Of a DNA stretch of 64,000 nt, positions 1-14,700 are shown piece by piece. The first letter of the stretch is position 1, and each line of letters begins with the position of its first letter. The position numbers and the translations under genes were made by a program. Under the pieces are notes generated by a model. It did not search any database and had not been told where the DNA came from. It saw only the letters and a list, made by a program, of their open reading frames with translations. Origin of the DNA: Tubiluchus corallicola (Eukaryota > Priapulida > Priapulimorpha > Priapulimorphida > Tubiluchidae); contig JAQGDQ010000541.1 in NCBI GenBank assembly GCA_030141605.1, positions 62,001 through 126,000 on the forward strand, read 5' to 3'.

Positions 1-956
1 TGGTGTGATGAATATTTCTACTTCGTAAAGGTAGATTATCCTCTCATTTAGAGAGTTTTGGCTTTTTATGTACCACAACACTTATTCAGCGTTACTTTAT
101 TTGATGAAGATCATGATGATGTTGATGATAATGTCGATGATGATGTTGATAAGAACGCTGATGATGAATAGGGTCTATTAAACTTCCTAAAACTTATCAG
201 ACAAGTATTGTCCAGCTCTAGCCATTGAAATCATGAGTATATCAATGCAGGAATCAATGCAGCAACATATATATATATATATATGTTCTAGGATATCAAC
301 AATATGAATAAAAATGGACGAACTTATCGATCCTATAACTATAACACCTACGAACGATTGTCGGAATGTAAAGGCCTAATCGTACCTTGCACTAAACATG
401 TGTACCAGAGATAAGAGCTGTTATAGGCGATCGCGTTTACAAACGGTGAAGTGGGTTCAAAGTACTATTCCGCACTAGCTGCTTGACATTTCAAAACCTT
501 TTTAATAATAGTGCGGAAGGAGAATTCTATCCTAATGTCGAATGAATCTTCTTCGTTTGAGAACAGAATATCCGTGTGTGTGATTGGATCGTAGATTTAC
601 TATAATTTTCTTTGTGGTGTTTATGTTTCTACGTAATAATTCTACGTGGGCTGCGTCTGTACATGCATTTTGTTTACTGTCAAAGGCATAATTTTCATCA
701 TCATGTTTCAAATCTTGGCAAAACCTGGTGCACTGGATCGATAAAGCTGCCATTACACAAGTCTTAATGTTAACGTGTTTGTGCTTTTCTGAAAGCAAGG
801 AGAAACGGGAATTGCTAATTAAATAATTATAGTAACTCAATTTATGCATTTTTAATTGTTTACACTTACACTTGCACTACCGTAACCGTATTGTTGAAGT
901 TACTTTCGAAATTCCATTAGCAGACCTAAGATACCTAGGGTAATAAGTCGAAACAC
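1..956. other. Intergenic sequence, nothing recognised
   Basis: AT-rich sequence upstream of the ankyrin gene. I see only a run of TGATGA-type triplets (about 103-170) and a short (TA)n tract near 269-284. A 105-codon minus-strand ORF (532-849) has no recognisable motif and looks like chance. The missing 5' exon of the ankyrin gene could lie here or further upstream; I could not identify it. Confidence 0.5.
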
Positions 957-969
957 GTGTTGCAACAGA

Positions 970-1143
<174 letters not shown>

Positions 1144-2039
1144 GTACTGTTATTGTTATTGAAACTGCTACTCTAACTACTACTTGTCATAGATGCTACT
1201 TTCTTGCTTACACTAATGTCGACGAGATGTCAGTGACAAAGACAATTATTATTAAAGCAGTAACAGTGAACACATGACATAGAGCACTGAGTGCACCTGT
1301 CACCACTTTTATAGATCCTCAAACAATTTGCTTGTGTCGCCACAGGAGAATTTTATTCGTTCGGTTTTGCGTCCTTCTTATGTTTTTCGTAGGCGCATAC
1401 GTATTACGCAAAAAGGTGACAGGTAGGCAGATAGAAAAGGCTGTGTCCCCTAAGGCCAAAACCACATTATCACTCAGTGCTTATAGACAATGAGACTTTC
1501 AAGGGACTAAGCTGATAGTGTCAGGCAGCGTTTGTCTGATGTGCGAAAATTTGACATTCAAATTTGCAACGAATTTCTTTAACCACATGTTGTGTTGTGC
1601 TATGTAATAAAGTGCTTTATTGTTGTTAATTTATTTTAACAAGGTTTTAATTATTACACTGGTTATTTCTAATGATTTCTTAGTGAGTATGATGTGTCTT
1701 GAAACTTAGTTAGTAAAGTGAATTTTATTTTATTGAAACTGTGAGTATTTTGTGTGAGAATCGCCGTTTAACTAAAATAATAAACAATAAAGTTTGCTTG
1801 TAGTACTTTGCTTGTTTCAAATTGTTCTAAACCAAAGGTCACAGTTAGCTACACCTACGCTCGTGGTGACCATTATATCAGTCCCTAAACATATATGGCT
1901 GGTTTGTCAGGCATTTGGTTTATTCAGACAAAACTCTTAAGATCTCTTACGTTTGAATCCTAATAAATCTCTTGTTGCATGCACTTCCTTCTTACACATG
2001 TAAATTTGTTATGTAAAATCACAAATGCTAATTTTTATC
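1144..2039. other. Intergenic sequence, nothing firmly recognised
   Basis: No exon or element can be supported. Short matching inverted words (GCACTGAGTG near 1283 and CACTCAGTGC near 1471, plus CACCTGTCACC / GGTGACAGGT between them) hint at an old inverted-repeat element of about 220 bp, but the match is too short to call. Confidence 0.4.
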
Positions 2040-2396
2040 ATTTGCTACTAGAGTTAGGGAGACTTTGATAAATAAAATGTTATATTTGAAGTACTAGACA
2101 GATATATTTCTACTAGACTTAATATTATTTATTTTGATGTGATTCACAGAAAATGTGCATACAGTTTACACGTCAGGCTGAATAAGAGTGAAAATTTTAT
2201 ATGCAAGAACATTTTAAACAGTGATGCAAACTTTACTTCTGTAATTAGACGTCATTGGCGTAGTTTGTTATATCGTTAATTGTTATTTGTGTTGTTGTTG
2301 TGTGTCATGATTTATTGTATTATTTGTATTAATTTGTGATGTGTATATGAACTTTATAAAATTTGAAATAAAATATTAAATCAAATCAAAAATATG
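2040..2396 (+). mobile_element. LINE 3'-end fragment
   Basis: The last codons before a stop near 2278 read FTSVIRRHWRSLLYR. This resembles the C-terminus of the minus-strand LINE at 29260-30572 (FTSHIRQQWWRVLL). Both copies end in an AT-rich 3' UTR with an AATAAA-like signal and a TTAAATCAAATCAAA tail. I infer a 5'-truncated copy of the same family; the 5' limit is approximate. Confidence 0.65.
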
Positions 2397-2594
2397 GCAG
2401 GAAATAAGTGTTTATGCCATAGCATAAATTATGATATAGGAGCATCTACGTTTTTCCTAGTACCAAAGTCTTGTTATCTCTTGTGTCAAAGGATATCAAA
2501 CTAGTAGTAATAATTAGTGCTTGATTAGTTCAGTAGGCAGTTGAATAGACTTTGTGCAATATCTCTGTTAATTTCTATTTTGGACATTTTTCAG

Positions 2595-2724
2595 GTATTG
2601 GAAAATGCACAGTACGGCGTTAATACATTTGTCCGTCCACTTGGCGCACCTAGACCTCCTCTCAAGAATCGTGTAAAGAAAGTACAAAGTCGTGGAAAAA
2701 GACGCAAACACCCCAGCATGGACG
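2595..2724 (+). CDS. Ankyrin gene, first visible exon
   Basis: The acceptor is a pyrimidine-rich stretch ending ttcag and the donor is gacg|gtaatt. It encodes 43 residues plus one base, rich in Pro and basic residues ([22 protein letters not shown]). The trailing G joins GT at 3365 to make Gly, keeping frame. The basic cluster could act as a nuclear localisation signal; that is inference. Open frame continues 18 codons upstream without an ATG, so an earlier coding exon is expected. Confidence 0.75.
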
Positions 2725-5700
2725 GTAATTCAATGCAACTGTTTTTTTCCTTATAAAGTTGATCTTTGGAATGGGTTAAGTGATTAATAGTTTCTTTCTG
2801 TTAATGGGCTTGTACCACGTTCTGCATATTAAACAACAATAATACAATGTTAGAAAAACGACAACTCACGTAATATAAAACTCGCCGTTTCTCTAGAGAT
2901 TTTTAATACATTCGGTAATAATAGTAGGTGCAACAATGTACTATAGATTTTCTTCCTTTACGTGTTGCGAATTTAATTTTTCCTACGTTTCTCCAAGGGA
3001 ATATTGACGACGTTCTTTTCAAATTCTGCTGTTCACGCGCATTCATTTAACGAACAATCGGCTAATACGATGCCATCTAACTAAGCTTTGCAGGCCTTAG
3101 TCATTACAGAGAAAATTAATTTTTCTAGTATTGTTCTGAGTGACTATAGCGATTTGGTTTGTTAATGTGTTGCCCTGTAATGTGTTGCCCTGTTAATGTG
3201 TTGCCCTGTGTTGCCCTGTTAATGTGTTGCCCTGTAATGTGTTGCCCTGTTAATGTGGTGCCCTGTGTCTGTAAACACGAATATTTGCCACTTTGTTCTC
3301 TCATTATATGGGTTTCAACTTATACATGAAATCATTTAATGGATTTTTATCTTACATGTTTTAGGTGTGAAAAAACTTCGAACTGACTGTGCTATTGACA
3401 CAAATGAGGACGTATCCGATTCCAGCAGCACAGATGAGTCATCGTCATCATCATCATCATCCGAGAGTTCATCTGACGCTCTCAACATCCATGTAACATA
3501 CGGTCCGCCTGGGGCACAGCAGCAGCGCAACTTTCCACGTGACAGGGCACCTCTGTATCCACTTTGTGGTATAGTCAACCCCACTTTTCATTCCACATCA
3601 TCAGGTGAAGATGATGCGGAATTTGAGGCAGCAAACAATCATATGACATTTGGTGATCTAGACCCGGAAGCACATGGAGAGTGGGGTTCAAATTTTCAAG
3701 CTGGTGAACCACATTATCGAACAGTTTCTCTGTCGGATGACACAAGTCCTCCGGTCAGGCGTCGAGTTCATCGAAGGCAATCTGATGGGGACACCCCAGC
3801 TAACAGCAGCGATTGTGGTTTAACACAAGATTTATTTATATACGGAGGTGATCTCAGTGAATACTTCGAGTCTCTCAATAATGAAGACAGTGACGAAGTA
3901 GAGGAACATTTCTATTCATGTGCTGACACATCACATCCTCATCTACAAGCTGTCACTTCGCACAGACTGCTCTCCCGAGTGAGTGAGGAGGACGAAGAGG
4001 AGGACCTCGGTATTAGTATCGATGAAGATGTAGTTCTTCGAATTGTTGAAACGGGCGATGAGTCAGATGCGGCTTCTAACTGTGTAGAAATTTGTGATAT
4101 AAAAACACTTTCAGATGAAAAAAGTGAACAAATATCATGCGAACAAAATGCAGTTGACATAAAACAAACATTGTGTGATATTAGGAAAGGTTATTCTGAG
4201 CTGTACAGTATTCTGTGTAACGATACCTCTGGTTTAGCAGAAACGAAAAGTATTCCCTCAAAACGGGTAAAAGTAATTCATGACATTAATGAGAACGTTA
4301 AAAAAGCTAAATCTTTAGGCTGCATGAATGAACGTTTACATGTAATGACGATGAAATTAGAATCTGTGGCAGAACATGCATCAAGTGCACGTAGTCCAGA
4401 AGAAGAAAGAGATGTTGCTAGAGACATCAAGAGTATCTTGCAGCAAACTCAACATCTTGAGGAACTGTTGTGTTTTGATTACGAGCACACAACATTTCCT
4501 GCAAGTAAAATAGAAAAAAATGTTGCTAATGACAAAGCTAAAGCTGTCAGTCATACTGCATATCAGCCAGCAAATGGTCTTTCTCTAGAACACCAGACAA
4601 AACCATTTCGCATGGATAATGAATGGGAAGAAGCAAATAATGATCCAAAAATGTTTGGAAGACATAATTTAGAAGACAGTGACAGGACCATAAAGTCGGT
4701 GCCTTACATGGGTCTAGCAGATTTAGAACTGACAACACAAAGGCGACAAAGCGATGGTGGTAGTCAAGTGTTACCAAAATTGGCATCACCACAGATATTA
4801 AAATTAGATAGTGATATTTCTCAAGTATCATTGTCTGTACAATATAGTGACAATTCTGTGTTGCTCAGTCCCAGAATAAAAACTGTGGCAGCTTTACAGC
4901 CTCATGAAGTAGTTGAAGTGAGAACTGTGCCTGCGGTGTCATTAGTGCCATCTTGTGACATTAATGAGAAACAGTTAGATATTGAACCACAAAAAACCCA
5001 AGCAGTGTTGAGCTCAACACCAATGAAGACTACATTTGATTCTGGTATTTCTAATGATGAACTATTATTGTCGCCAGTATCAAGTGAAAATGATCAAAAT
5101 GATGAGAAAAAAATACGATTTGAACAACGTGAAAATCGCCAAGATTTGGGTGATAAATCACCAGATAGTGGTGTGTGTACAGTTATGCACGGTATTTTAA
5201 AAAATAAATATGATCACAATGAGATATCTCCCACAGAGTATTCAAATAGCCCAGTTTTTGGAAGCGAAGAAAAACTTGATTTTACTAACACATCAAAATC
5301 ATTATGCGATACCAAAGATTCCACGGCAGAAGTTGAAAATACTGATACTTCAAAAGTAGAGGCAGCTAATGAAGTTGAAATGAGAACACATAACAAACAT
5401 ATCGCTGCAAACTTCATGGATGAATCATTGAAAAGACGTTCAAATGCATCAGATACACTGAAGGCAACCAGTCCCTGGGACAAGATGCAATGCAATGAGG
5501 AGAAGACTGCCAGCTTGTCTTCTCTTCTTGAAAGGTAAATGCAATAACAATACTGTTCTACTACAGAATATAGTTATAACGTCAATCATTTTTTGTTTAT
5601 TCGCTTGCGAAGTAACCTATAAACAGGTCTGTTTCACCGCAATGCTCACATTGTTAGTGCCAAGAATAGGTATATAAATGAAATCTACAACAATAAGAAA

Positions 5701-8700
5701 ACATTAATGAAACATTTCAGAATGAGAGAAATAGCTGAATGGTTTTTGCACGTACTTTACAAAAGTTAAGCAACACTGAGGCTATTTAATCAATGAATTG
5801 GGGTAATCATAAGTTTAATACTTACTCTGGTGCCGTTTCATTCACCATTCTGTTTCCAAGTTACCTCAGTGAGGGAGAATGCATTCACATCTGATCGTGT
5901 TAAGGCACTTCTGATGGTTCAGTGTCTCAGCTTTCTAGTTTGACCTAGATAATGAAATGGATGCCGGGGGGTGTCACAACCATGCACAATAAGTAGGCCC
6001 TGCCACTTTGTGCTCAATTCCAACTTACAAAACTCCACAAAGAAAAGAGTGCAATAGATGAGACAGAATGGAAAGGATCTTGTGTAATTCACCTCTAACA
6101 GACCTAACAGACCTTGGTTCACAATTCTATGCCAAAAATAAACAGCTTATAATCCCTGGAGGATCCTCCTGGTGGTTTTGTTTGCTTACATAATTTTCAA
6201 CATTATGGAAGGCAATGACTGTATAAGTAACCTCTACTCATAAGTAAAGGAGAAAGGTCAATGAAGCCACAAGAAAATTGATTTTAAAGTAGCTAAACAT
6301 CTGCCTACAAGTAGTAAAATACTTTTTATAATACAATAGCAAATGCTACTGCAGCATAAGGCATCGAGTTTTTAATTCCGGTAACAAGGTTTACTTTCTA
6401 TTGTAAACTCTGATGTGTCTTTTAAATCTAATTTTTTTTAAATTGTGGATCAATGCCTTAACTTCTTCATGACATTGTAAATTTTAAATGCTTTTACTCA
6501 CGTTTTATATATAGTAATTTTTAGTATTTCTAGTTTTAGTCATTCTAAATTTTAATTGTATGTTTTTATGACTTTTATGCTGAAATAAATAGTAATCAAT
6601 CGATCAATCAATCAATCAATCAATAGAAATGTTTGCGCTTGAGTGATATGTACGGCTCATATTGAACTGTTTGTTTAGTTTCTTTACGTTTATTTTTAAT
6701 TTAGATAAAATTTGTTTCGTGCGTTGTCCTTGATTTAGCTAATACGATAAGGCTTTACATCTATATTCTTTTATTTAAAGTACTCTTCAACGAAAGAAAC
6801 ACCATAAACTTGAATACAGTCACAATCCCGAGGCTGCTCTTCTTTCTGCTGCAAGAGATGGCAAGTTGGGCCGACTGCGCCACCTCTTGGCGAAAAATGT
6901 AGATGTAAATGCTTGTAGCGGATGGGTAAGTACAGTGCCTATAAATTTTTAGATAATTGTATACACCTCATACTTAGCCCATTGTCTCATACTAATGGTC
7001 AACTAATAGGAAATTTTTGTTTATTATCTGTGATGTACAAATGAAAGTGAAAATACAGAAAATAAAAATTAGGATGTAATGATTGTTTTTAATTTCCATA
7101 TTCACCATAACAAATTTTTAAGTTGCTATTGTTAATATTTCTGCTGTTTCATAGTTCATTTTCAAAATGTCTGGTCCGCTCTTTTCTTTCCTTTCCTTCC
7201 TTTTCTTTCTTCCTTTATTTTCTTATTTTCTTTTCGTTTTTTCTTTTTCTTTTCATTTATTTCTTTTGTCTACTTTTATTTTATTTTCTCTTCTCTTCTC
7301 TTCTCTTCTCTTCTCTTCTCTTCTCTTCTCTTCTCTTCTCTTCTCTTCTCTTCTCTTCTCTTCTCTTCTCTTCTCTTCTCTTCTCTTCTCTTCTCTTCTC
7401 TTCTCTTCTCTTCTCTTCTCTTCTCTTCTCTTCTCTTCTCTTCTCTTCTCTTCTCTTCTCTTCTCTTCTCTTCTCTTCTCTTCTCTTCTCTTCTCTTCTC
7501 TTCTCTTCTCCTCTCTCCTCTCCTCTCCTGTCCTCTCCTCTCCTCTCCCCTCCCCTCTTCGACGCTTCGTTTCTTTCCATTCATTCCACTTCCTTTCATT
7601 TTCTTTTTTGTTGTTTCTCGTTCGTTTCTTTTCCTTTTCTTTTTTCCTAATTTTTCCATATTTTTTAAATCATGATTTCTATACATTATTTTTGTAGCAT
7701 GTCTTTAAACGGTTATTTCTCTTAGCAATGTTTTTGATGTAAATCAACACAAATCGATATAAATCAATTTATACGTTGTGTGCGTCAAACAGCAAAATTT
7801 CTGGAAAATCCTAGTACGAGAGCATGATCAGATGATCTAGATAAAACATTTAATTTTTGAGTTGGTTAGTCATCGAGCAACGAGTTAGTACTATCATTTT
7901 AATATAAAACATCACGTACACTTAGTAGTTTCAAACGTATGAGTCATGGGCTAATAATATCCTGAGAGTTGGAACTTTTTCATTATGGAAAGCTTTCTAT
8001 TTGCTTACGTAACACAGTGATTCTGTTAATAGTCGATTGATTGAGCGAATATTTTACCATTATAAAATATTTCCACTGTTAGTGTCGCCATCTACAGAAA
8101 CTATTACTTAACTAATAGTGGTCACCTACTTTAAATCAGGTAGGACTGAATATTCTGATATTTTTTGTTATTATAGATGGGAGATACTGCTCTGCACGTG
8201 GCTGCTCGATGGAATCAAGTCACAATTGTGCGAGAGCTTATAAAACATGGAGGTGACGTCAATCTTACAAATCAGGTTAGTGAGGAGTCTTTAATATTAG
8301 AAATTGGGCTTTGGGTCAAATTATAGCCAAGCGGTCACGAGTGTACACTTGGTTATGAAACTGGGACACGTTATCGCCGGGAAATAGCCTATGCAGTTTT
8401 GCAGTGATTGCTAGAAATCTGCTTCACTGCCGTACTAGTCTGGCTATTTTTATTGTTGCAAATCTGAACGGTTTAGTGTCTCATTTTAGAGATTTTGTCT
8501 CCTTTTTTCTTTGGGCTCCAATTCTCTTGAATGTGAATTCTTGAATCACCAACAACAATGCCAATGCCGCCATCGTCACTACTGCTGTATTACAAACACC
8601 ATCAGCAATACGACAAACATTACTGCCCGCCAATACTACCAGCACTAGCAACACCACCACCCCCAGCGACAACGACTACGATAATGAGGTTTCCCGTATC

Positions 8701-11700
8701 TGAAAACTGTTGGTAAAGTTTAAAATTCTGACTCAGAAAATCAGACTTGATTAGATGACTCATGCTTTTGATTGGTCATTGAACTACTTTTATATTTTAT
8801 AACATTTTCATGTATGGTGCAACTAGCCTGTAGCTCTGTAGGTCATGTGAATTTTAATAATGCATTTTGGGTTCATCAGTTTGAATTACAAAGCGTCTCC
8901 TATAAACACGTGGTGTAGAAAAAAATGCGAAGAAGTTTAGGCTACAATAATATTAAAAGCAAGTGTCCTACAAAGTTGAAATTTCACAGCATGATATGAA
9001 GACACGCTAACTTGTGGCTGTCGAAGCCACAACAACGTCTTAAAATAGTTTTAAGATATGGCCGAAAAACTCTTGCACACCTAATAAAAATTTAAATGCC
9101 GGAACAATGTCAGCTAATCAGCCATTGAAAAACAGCCACGTTGAGGTAAAAAGGCTAAGGCATTCAATACATGGCAACAAAACAATAGAGAAATAAGTTC
9201 AACCATGTTACATCATGGTCATCACCACAAAAAATAAAGCGCTGATAAAAATTTGTTATCAATATATTTAAAAAATAGAAACTTGGTGGTCTGGAGTACG
9301 GTACCCTATATTCCCTTAAGGAGAAACTGTGGGACGACCGTATAGAGCTATTTGCTGCAGAAAACAGCAAAATTGTTGAGTGCTGGTGCCAAACACCCCT
9401 TAAAGAAGTGAGAGTCTGTATTCGCTGTTGGAAGAAACATTTTCATCCAGTTTATATTGAAAATGGCGCACACATTAGGTACAAATAATTTTCCGACATT
9501 TTTTTTGACTTATGGTTTTAAAGCTTCTCTGTCTTTGGAAAAATCTAAGGAAATGACCTAAAAAAATTTGGATTTATATAATCGCCTCGAATACATCGGT
9601 GTGGTTATTTTAAATAAGATCTTGATCGAAACTTGGTCATATTTTTTGCGCCACCTGATATATACATGTATAGGCAAAAGTTGATTTTCAAATTCCTAAT
9701 ATATTTGTTGTTACTTTATCAATTGACTTAGTAGATGTTAAAATAACATGCGTTGCCTATTAGGTCATTAAGTAAGTGTATTTTAAACCATGGACGGGAA
9801 TGGGGCACAGTTTGCACCAACAAACTATATGTTTCTCACACTAAAAGACTATTATCCCTGTTAATAACAAAACCGGGACCATTGTGCCGCCTGTTTGCAT
9901 ATTTGTTGATTTCGTTGGTGGTGTTTACTAAGCAATGTACAAAGTTTACCCACCCATACTTCCAAAACCAACTGCCACGCTGAGCATACTAAATGCGCAG
10001 TGTTATTATTTTTCTCGGGGCTTACAAACTGGTTTTCCTGTATACCTGCATGCCAGAACAAGTGCACAGTTTTACATCTGATTTTTCTGCTTTTCTTGCG
10101 CATTACCTAGCGTTCACTTTCTGCATTCGGCAGATGCGCTAAGATTGTTGCATTTTAATTCACGTTAATTTACGTCTTTTGCGCATTTTTGCCCATAAGC
10201 GGAATTCATTCATTCGTGACTCTTGCGAGGTAAACGATTTTGCAAAACATTTGATTTTACTTTTACAGACGGTGAAAGCGAAATTAGTGTATCATTAATG
10301 ATGTGATTATTTTCATTTACAGTGGGGAGCAACACCTTTGCATGCTGCCACTGCGGAAGGCAATCTTAACCCTACTTTGTTACTTTTGTGGGCTGACGCT
10401 GATCCAACCATTCCAGACAAAGTGAGAATAAACATTCTAATTTGTGTAGTTATTAAAATAGTAGGGAGGTTAATTATTATCAGTAGCATAATTAGTTTTA
10501 TTGCAGGCTTTGACACGACAATTTTCCATAAGGCTTTAAATTTTACAAAATAAATTCTCGACAGAATCATTCACATTAGTTGCAGCGTTAAAGCTGTAAC
10601 AACCTCACTTGCATCGGTTTTTAATTCTCGTTTCTGTTCTTTTTACCTGCTGTCGTGTTCTTTTTTATAAATTAAGAAATCAATGCATTTAATTCGATAC
10701 CTGATGCTTGCTCTAGATGTCTAAAGGGGCGCAATTGGTTTTTGTTTTGTTTTATTTGTATTGTTTTTGTGTTTGATTGTTTAGCTTAACAATGTTAGTC
10801 CTCAGTTATACCTTAGCACGTCTTTGTTGAGAAATTCTTGCATTGTTGTGTAATATGTTTTTCATATTTATTGAGTATAGGTACAAAACTAAACGTGAGC
10901 TATTCAAAGATTTCTTTGTCGATAAAATAATCCAAAAAAATGCTTTTTAATTCAAGCAGAGAGCATTTTTAACAGTAAGAAAGGGAAAAAAGACCGCGCT
11001 GGTAGAACTGAATGCTGTCCTATTTTGAGGCTTTCGTTTCAGTCTCGTGAGCTTAAACTACATTACCTTTTGGAATACAGAATTTAGGATACTTTTAGGA
11101 TAGCTCTAGTACCGATTCTACGGCTGAGAACTTTATAAATAAGCAGGATCAGCTACAAATTTCTGTGAGTTTTTGCAAAAAGTGCGTCTTTTAGTATTGA
11201 GTTTCAGCCTCCTGTTTAAATTGGGGTTTGACACTCTAGAGCCAAAATCCAGCACTCAAGCAGCTGCGCCTGGACCGGAACCTAGCTATTTCATTATCAA
11301 GGACAATTCATTAAGTTAAGATACCGAGTTGGCCGAGATGTCTTAGCTACTGCTCAAGTCGTGATTCAGACCCTGAGTAAACGGGATAGCTAATGGAATA
11401 CAGCAGATAATTCGTCCAAATAGCAGCTTTCTTGGTCATCACCCATCTATCTGCTAACCAGGCCCGCAGTTGCTTGAAATTACAGCCAAGCAAACGTAAC
11501 CACTCAACTATTCCGATCGTCACAAATATTCGAATTTTGCTTCTGCATTTTATCTAAATTTTACTTCTACCACCCCCTTGCCGGGATACAATATGCTTTA
11601 TAATAGACCTGTACGTAATTTCATTTTTATTTAATTTTATGCTAATTATTTCCTGAAAATGGCATGAAAGTGGCATTGCACAGTGGATTCTGGTTTGCTT

Positions 11701-14700
11701 TGTGTACAATGTAGTTATTACTTTTGTTTGTTCAGCCACATTCCTGAGTAAATGGATAAAAATTGATCAAAAGTAGATAATAGCGTGCCCGGATTCAAAA
11801 TAATTGTCGTGTAGATTATGTAACACTTATAAACTTACGAGTGCTTAGTAAATGTGAAAAAACTGCCTCTTTTAAAGTTATATGGAAGTAATAAAAATTT
11901 AAGCTGCAAGTTTTCACTTCATTAAATGCAAATTACATTACATTTTATAATTAATGTAAAGTCATAAAAGTAATATACGGCTTAGCAACAGGACTAGTAG
12001 CATAATAAGCGATACAATAGTTGTTTGTTGTAAAATTTTTAAAGTATTATTTTCATCTTTTTTCGCAGGAGCAAACTGGTTTTAATTTTATAGGCGTTTT
12101 ATAGGTTGGTGTTCCTTTCCAACTACAAACTGCAGGGGATCATCCAGTGCAGCATTTTTAAAATTTTAATGGTATAATGCACCGTTGTACTGTGTATGAG
12201 GTCCTCGATAATTTGTTTCAGATTTACATGAGGCCACCTGTGTCGTGGTTCTTAATTGTTAGATCATCAATACGCTATTGTGTCGCCATCTATTGAGCGT
12301 GTACGAATTTTCAACATAGGTAGCAAATACATTGCAAAGGTTGCTCATTTTCTCAGGAAATTTTTAAATGGGAAATATAAAAAGTTCTGCCACCTGGTGA
12401 CTGGTTTTAGAAAAAATATTAAATTCTTAGTTAACATAATGTTTCTCGTAAACTATGCTAACTATACTATGTAATTGTTAAACTCATAATTTCAATGGTT
12501 TCAATAATTTCAGCTTTTTTACTATAGTTAAAATGGGTGATAAAAAATTAAGTGATTGCACGTTTCCAAAACCAAAAGGTAACTGGTGTATGTCAGCACT
12601 TAACAACTAGTTACAGCCAAATTTAGGTGTAAAAGGTTTCCCTGTTCCAATTGTTTTTTTTTCTTTCGGACCCATTAGGCACTTCTATTTTTGACTTGAT
12701 TTGCTATTCCAAGTGGCCTCTTCATGCTAAAAACTTCGTTTTGACTTTTGTAATTGGATCTTTTTTTCAGTGGGGTCACACGCCTATGCAGCAGTCTCTG
12801 AGGCGTGGAGACTACAACATTACAAAACAACTGATGGAAGCAAACACTCAGTATGTGGATGCTGGTTCAGTAAAGGTATTTCACCAATTCACATATATTT
12901 TCACCGGTTTTCTGAAATTTCTGCAAAAGAAGAAGAACTAGTATTATATATAATTGTCAATAGTCAGAACAGGTGAGAATTCTGTGTCAAATTGTCCAAC
13001 AGTCTAAACAACTCGCAATCTTTTGCTGGGATACATCTCCTGTAGTCTGCACAATTTTGTTTGGTACCAAACCATTTGAGCCTTATACTTCACTTACTCT
13101 TCAAGTGTCTGAGCCAAAACTGGTCATTCAATTCGAACCAAATACAAGGGCTTGATCTAGTCGCCGTTTATGCGCAGACGATCCAAATCTAAATTTAAAC
13201 ACCGTAAAAAGTCCATGCTTGCCCTTCAGAACACTGATGCGATGGAAAAATCTTTTGAATACATTTTACCAACAATCTACATACTTTGTCTGATATTATT
13301 TTCTAAGAGATTTGCCAAGCGAAACTCAGACCTGTGCAGAGTAAATTTGATATAAATTTCTGATGAATGCTGTATCACAATTGCATTTGAAAATCTTAAA
13401 TGATAACACAACCATCTCAAGTAATTTTTCTCGTGCATTTCTCGTCTCTCTTCTATAAGCTTAAATTAAATTGTTTTGATTCCAGGGATCAAAAGACAGC
13501 CTTGCTATTCTTGTTAATGCCATTGAGGAAAAAGAAAATAGACCTCAAAGTGAAGTGTTGCAAACAACAACATCATTCGATGCTGAGGGAATAAAATCTG
13601 CATCAACAACAGCCTTACCAGTAGGATCATCTCAGTCAACTTTTGAAAAGCCTAAAGGCAGGTTTGGAAAGTTCTGGAAAATGGATGGTGGTGGAAAAAG
13701 GAAAAGACACAGTTCACTGCCGTTAGACAAAAGTAAAGGGAAGAATTATAAGACGTCATCCAGCTTAGTCAGTCGTCGACTACAAGCAGTGGGAAACAAA
13801 CTGAGATTGTGGGCAATAACGAGCGCATCATCATCTGACAGTGATCAAGAAGATCTTGGCTCACCTTTAAAGAAACTTGGCAATGCATCATTTAAGAAAG
13901 GTGAACGAGTTTCAAATAACGAAGCAAAAAACAATGTTGAAGGAGATTCTGCCAAAGACTTTTATGAGTCACAAATAGATAACTTAGACAAACTTGATGA
14001 CCCAGATATGAAAATTCACAGCCCCAGATGGAGCCGTGATGATATTCTTTTAGAAGATGCATCAGGACAATCATGGTCTGTACATAAAGAACAGGTAGAA
14101 CAATTAAAAATGGCAAATGAACCAATTTGTGATACAAAAGCAGCTGTTGAAAAGTGTGAGCTTGATGAACTAAGTTCTTGTGACAAAACTGAGTCATCGC
14201 AATGTAGTTTATCAACAACTGCACGTGATTCCTTTGACTCATATAGATTAAAAAAGTATGCTGAAGATCTTGGGTCTTTGGTCGAGTTCTTGAAGGAATT
14301 TGAAGACTCTCATGACAGTGTTGTTGCTTTAGAAGATGCTATACACAATGCTAATAGCGAAGCTCAACGTCAAAGATTTGACGAATCTCAGTCACTCCAG
14401 CTTCTGCCTGTCATTAAAGAAAAGAATTGTTATCATCACAAAAGTGACAGCGCATTCAATACAATGCAACCTGCAGCAAATGCACTTGACTCCGACAATG
14501 CTGATGCTCTAGAGTTACCTTGTCAAGTAAGCTCACGTCAGCAGACTAAGCTCAGCAGCAGTACAGGAACAGCCAATAATATAAAAACTAATGAATTTGT
14601 ATCAAATACGACTTGTGAGTTATTGACCAGTACAGCTTCTATTGATAAGGCTCACGTTTTAATTGACGCAGCAAAATCTGAACTCTTGAATGCTAATCAC

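Noticed and set aside
7123-7697. Overlapping Leu/Phe/Ser-rich and Lys/Arg/Glu-rich ORFs
   Set aside because: Produced by the TTCTC array; open in several frames on both strands, within a spliced intron.
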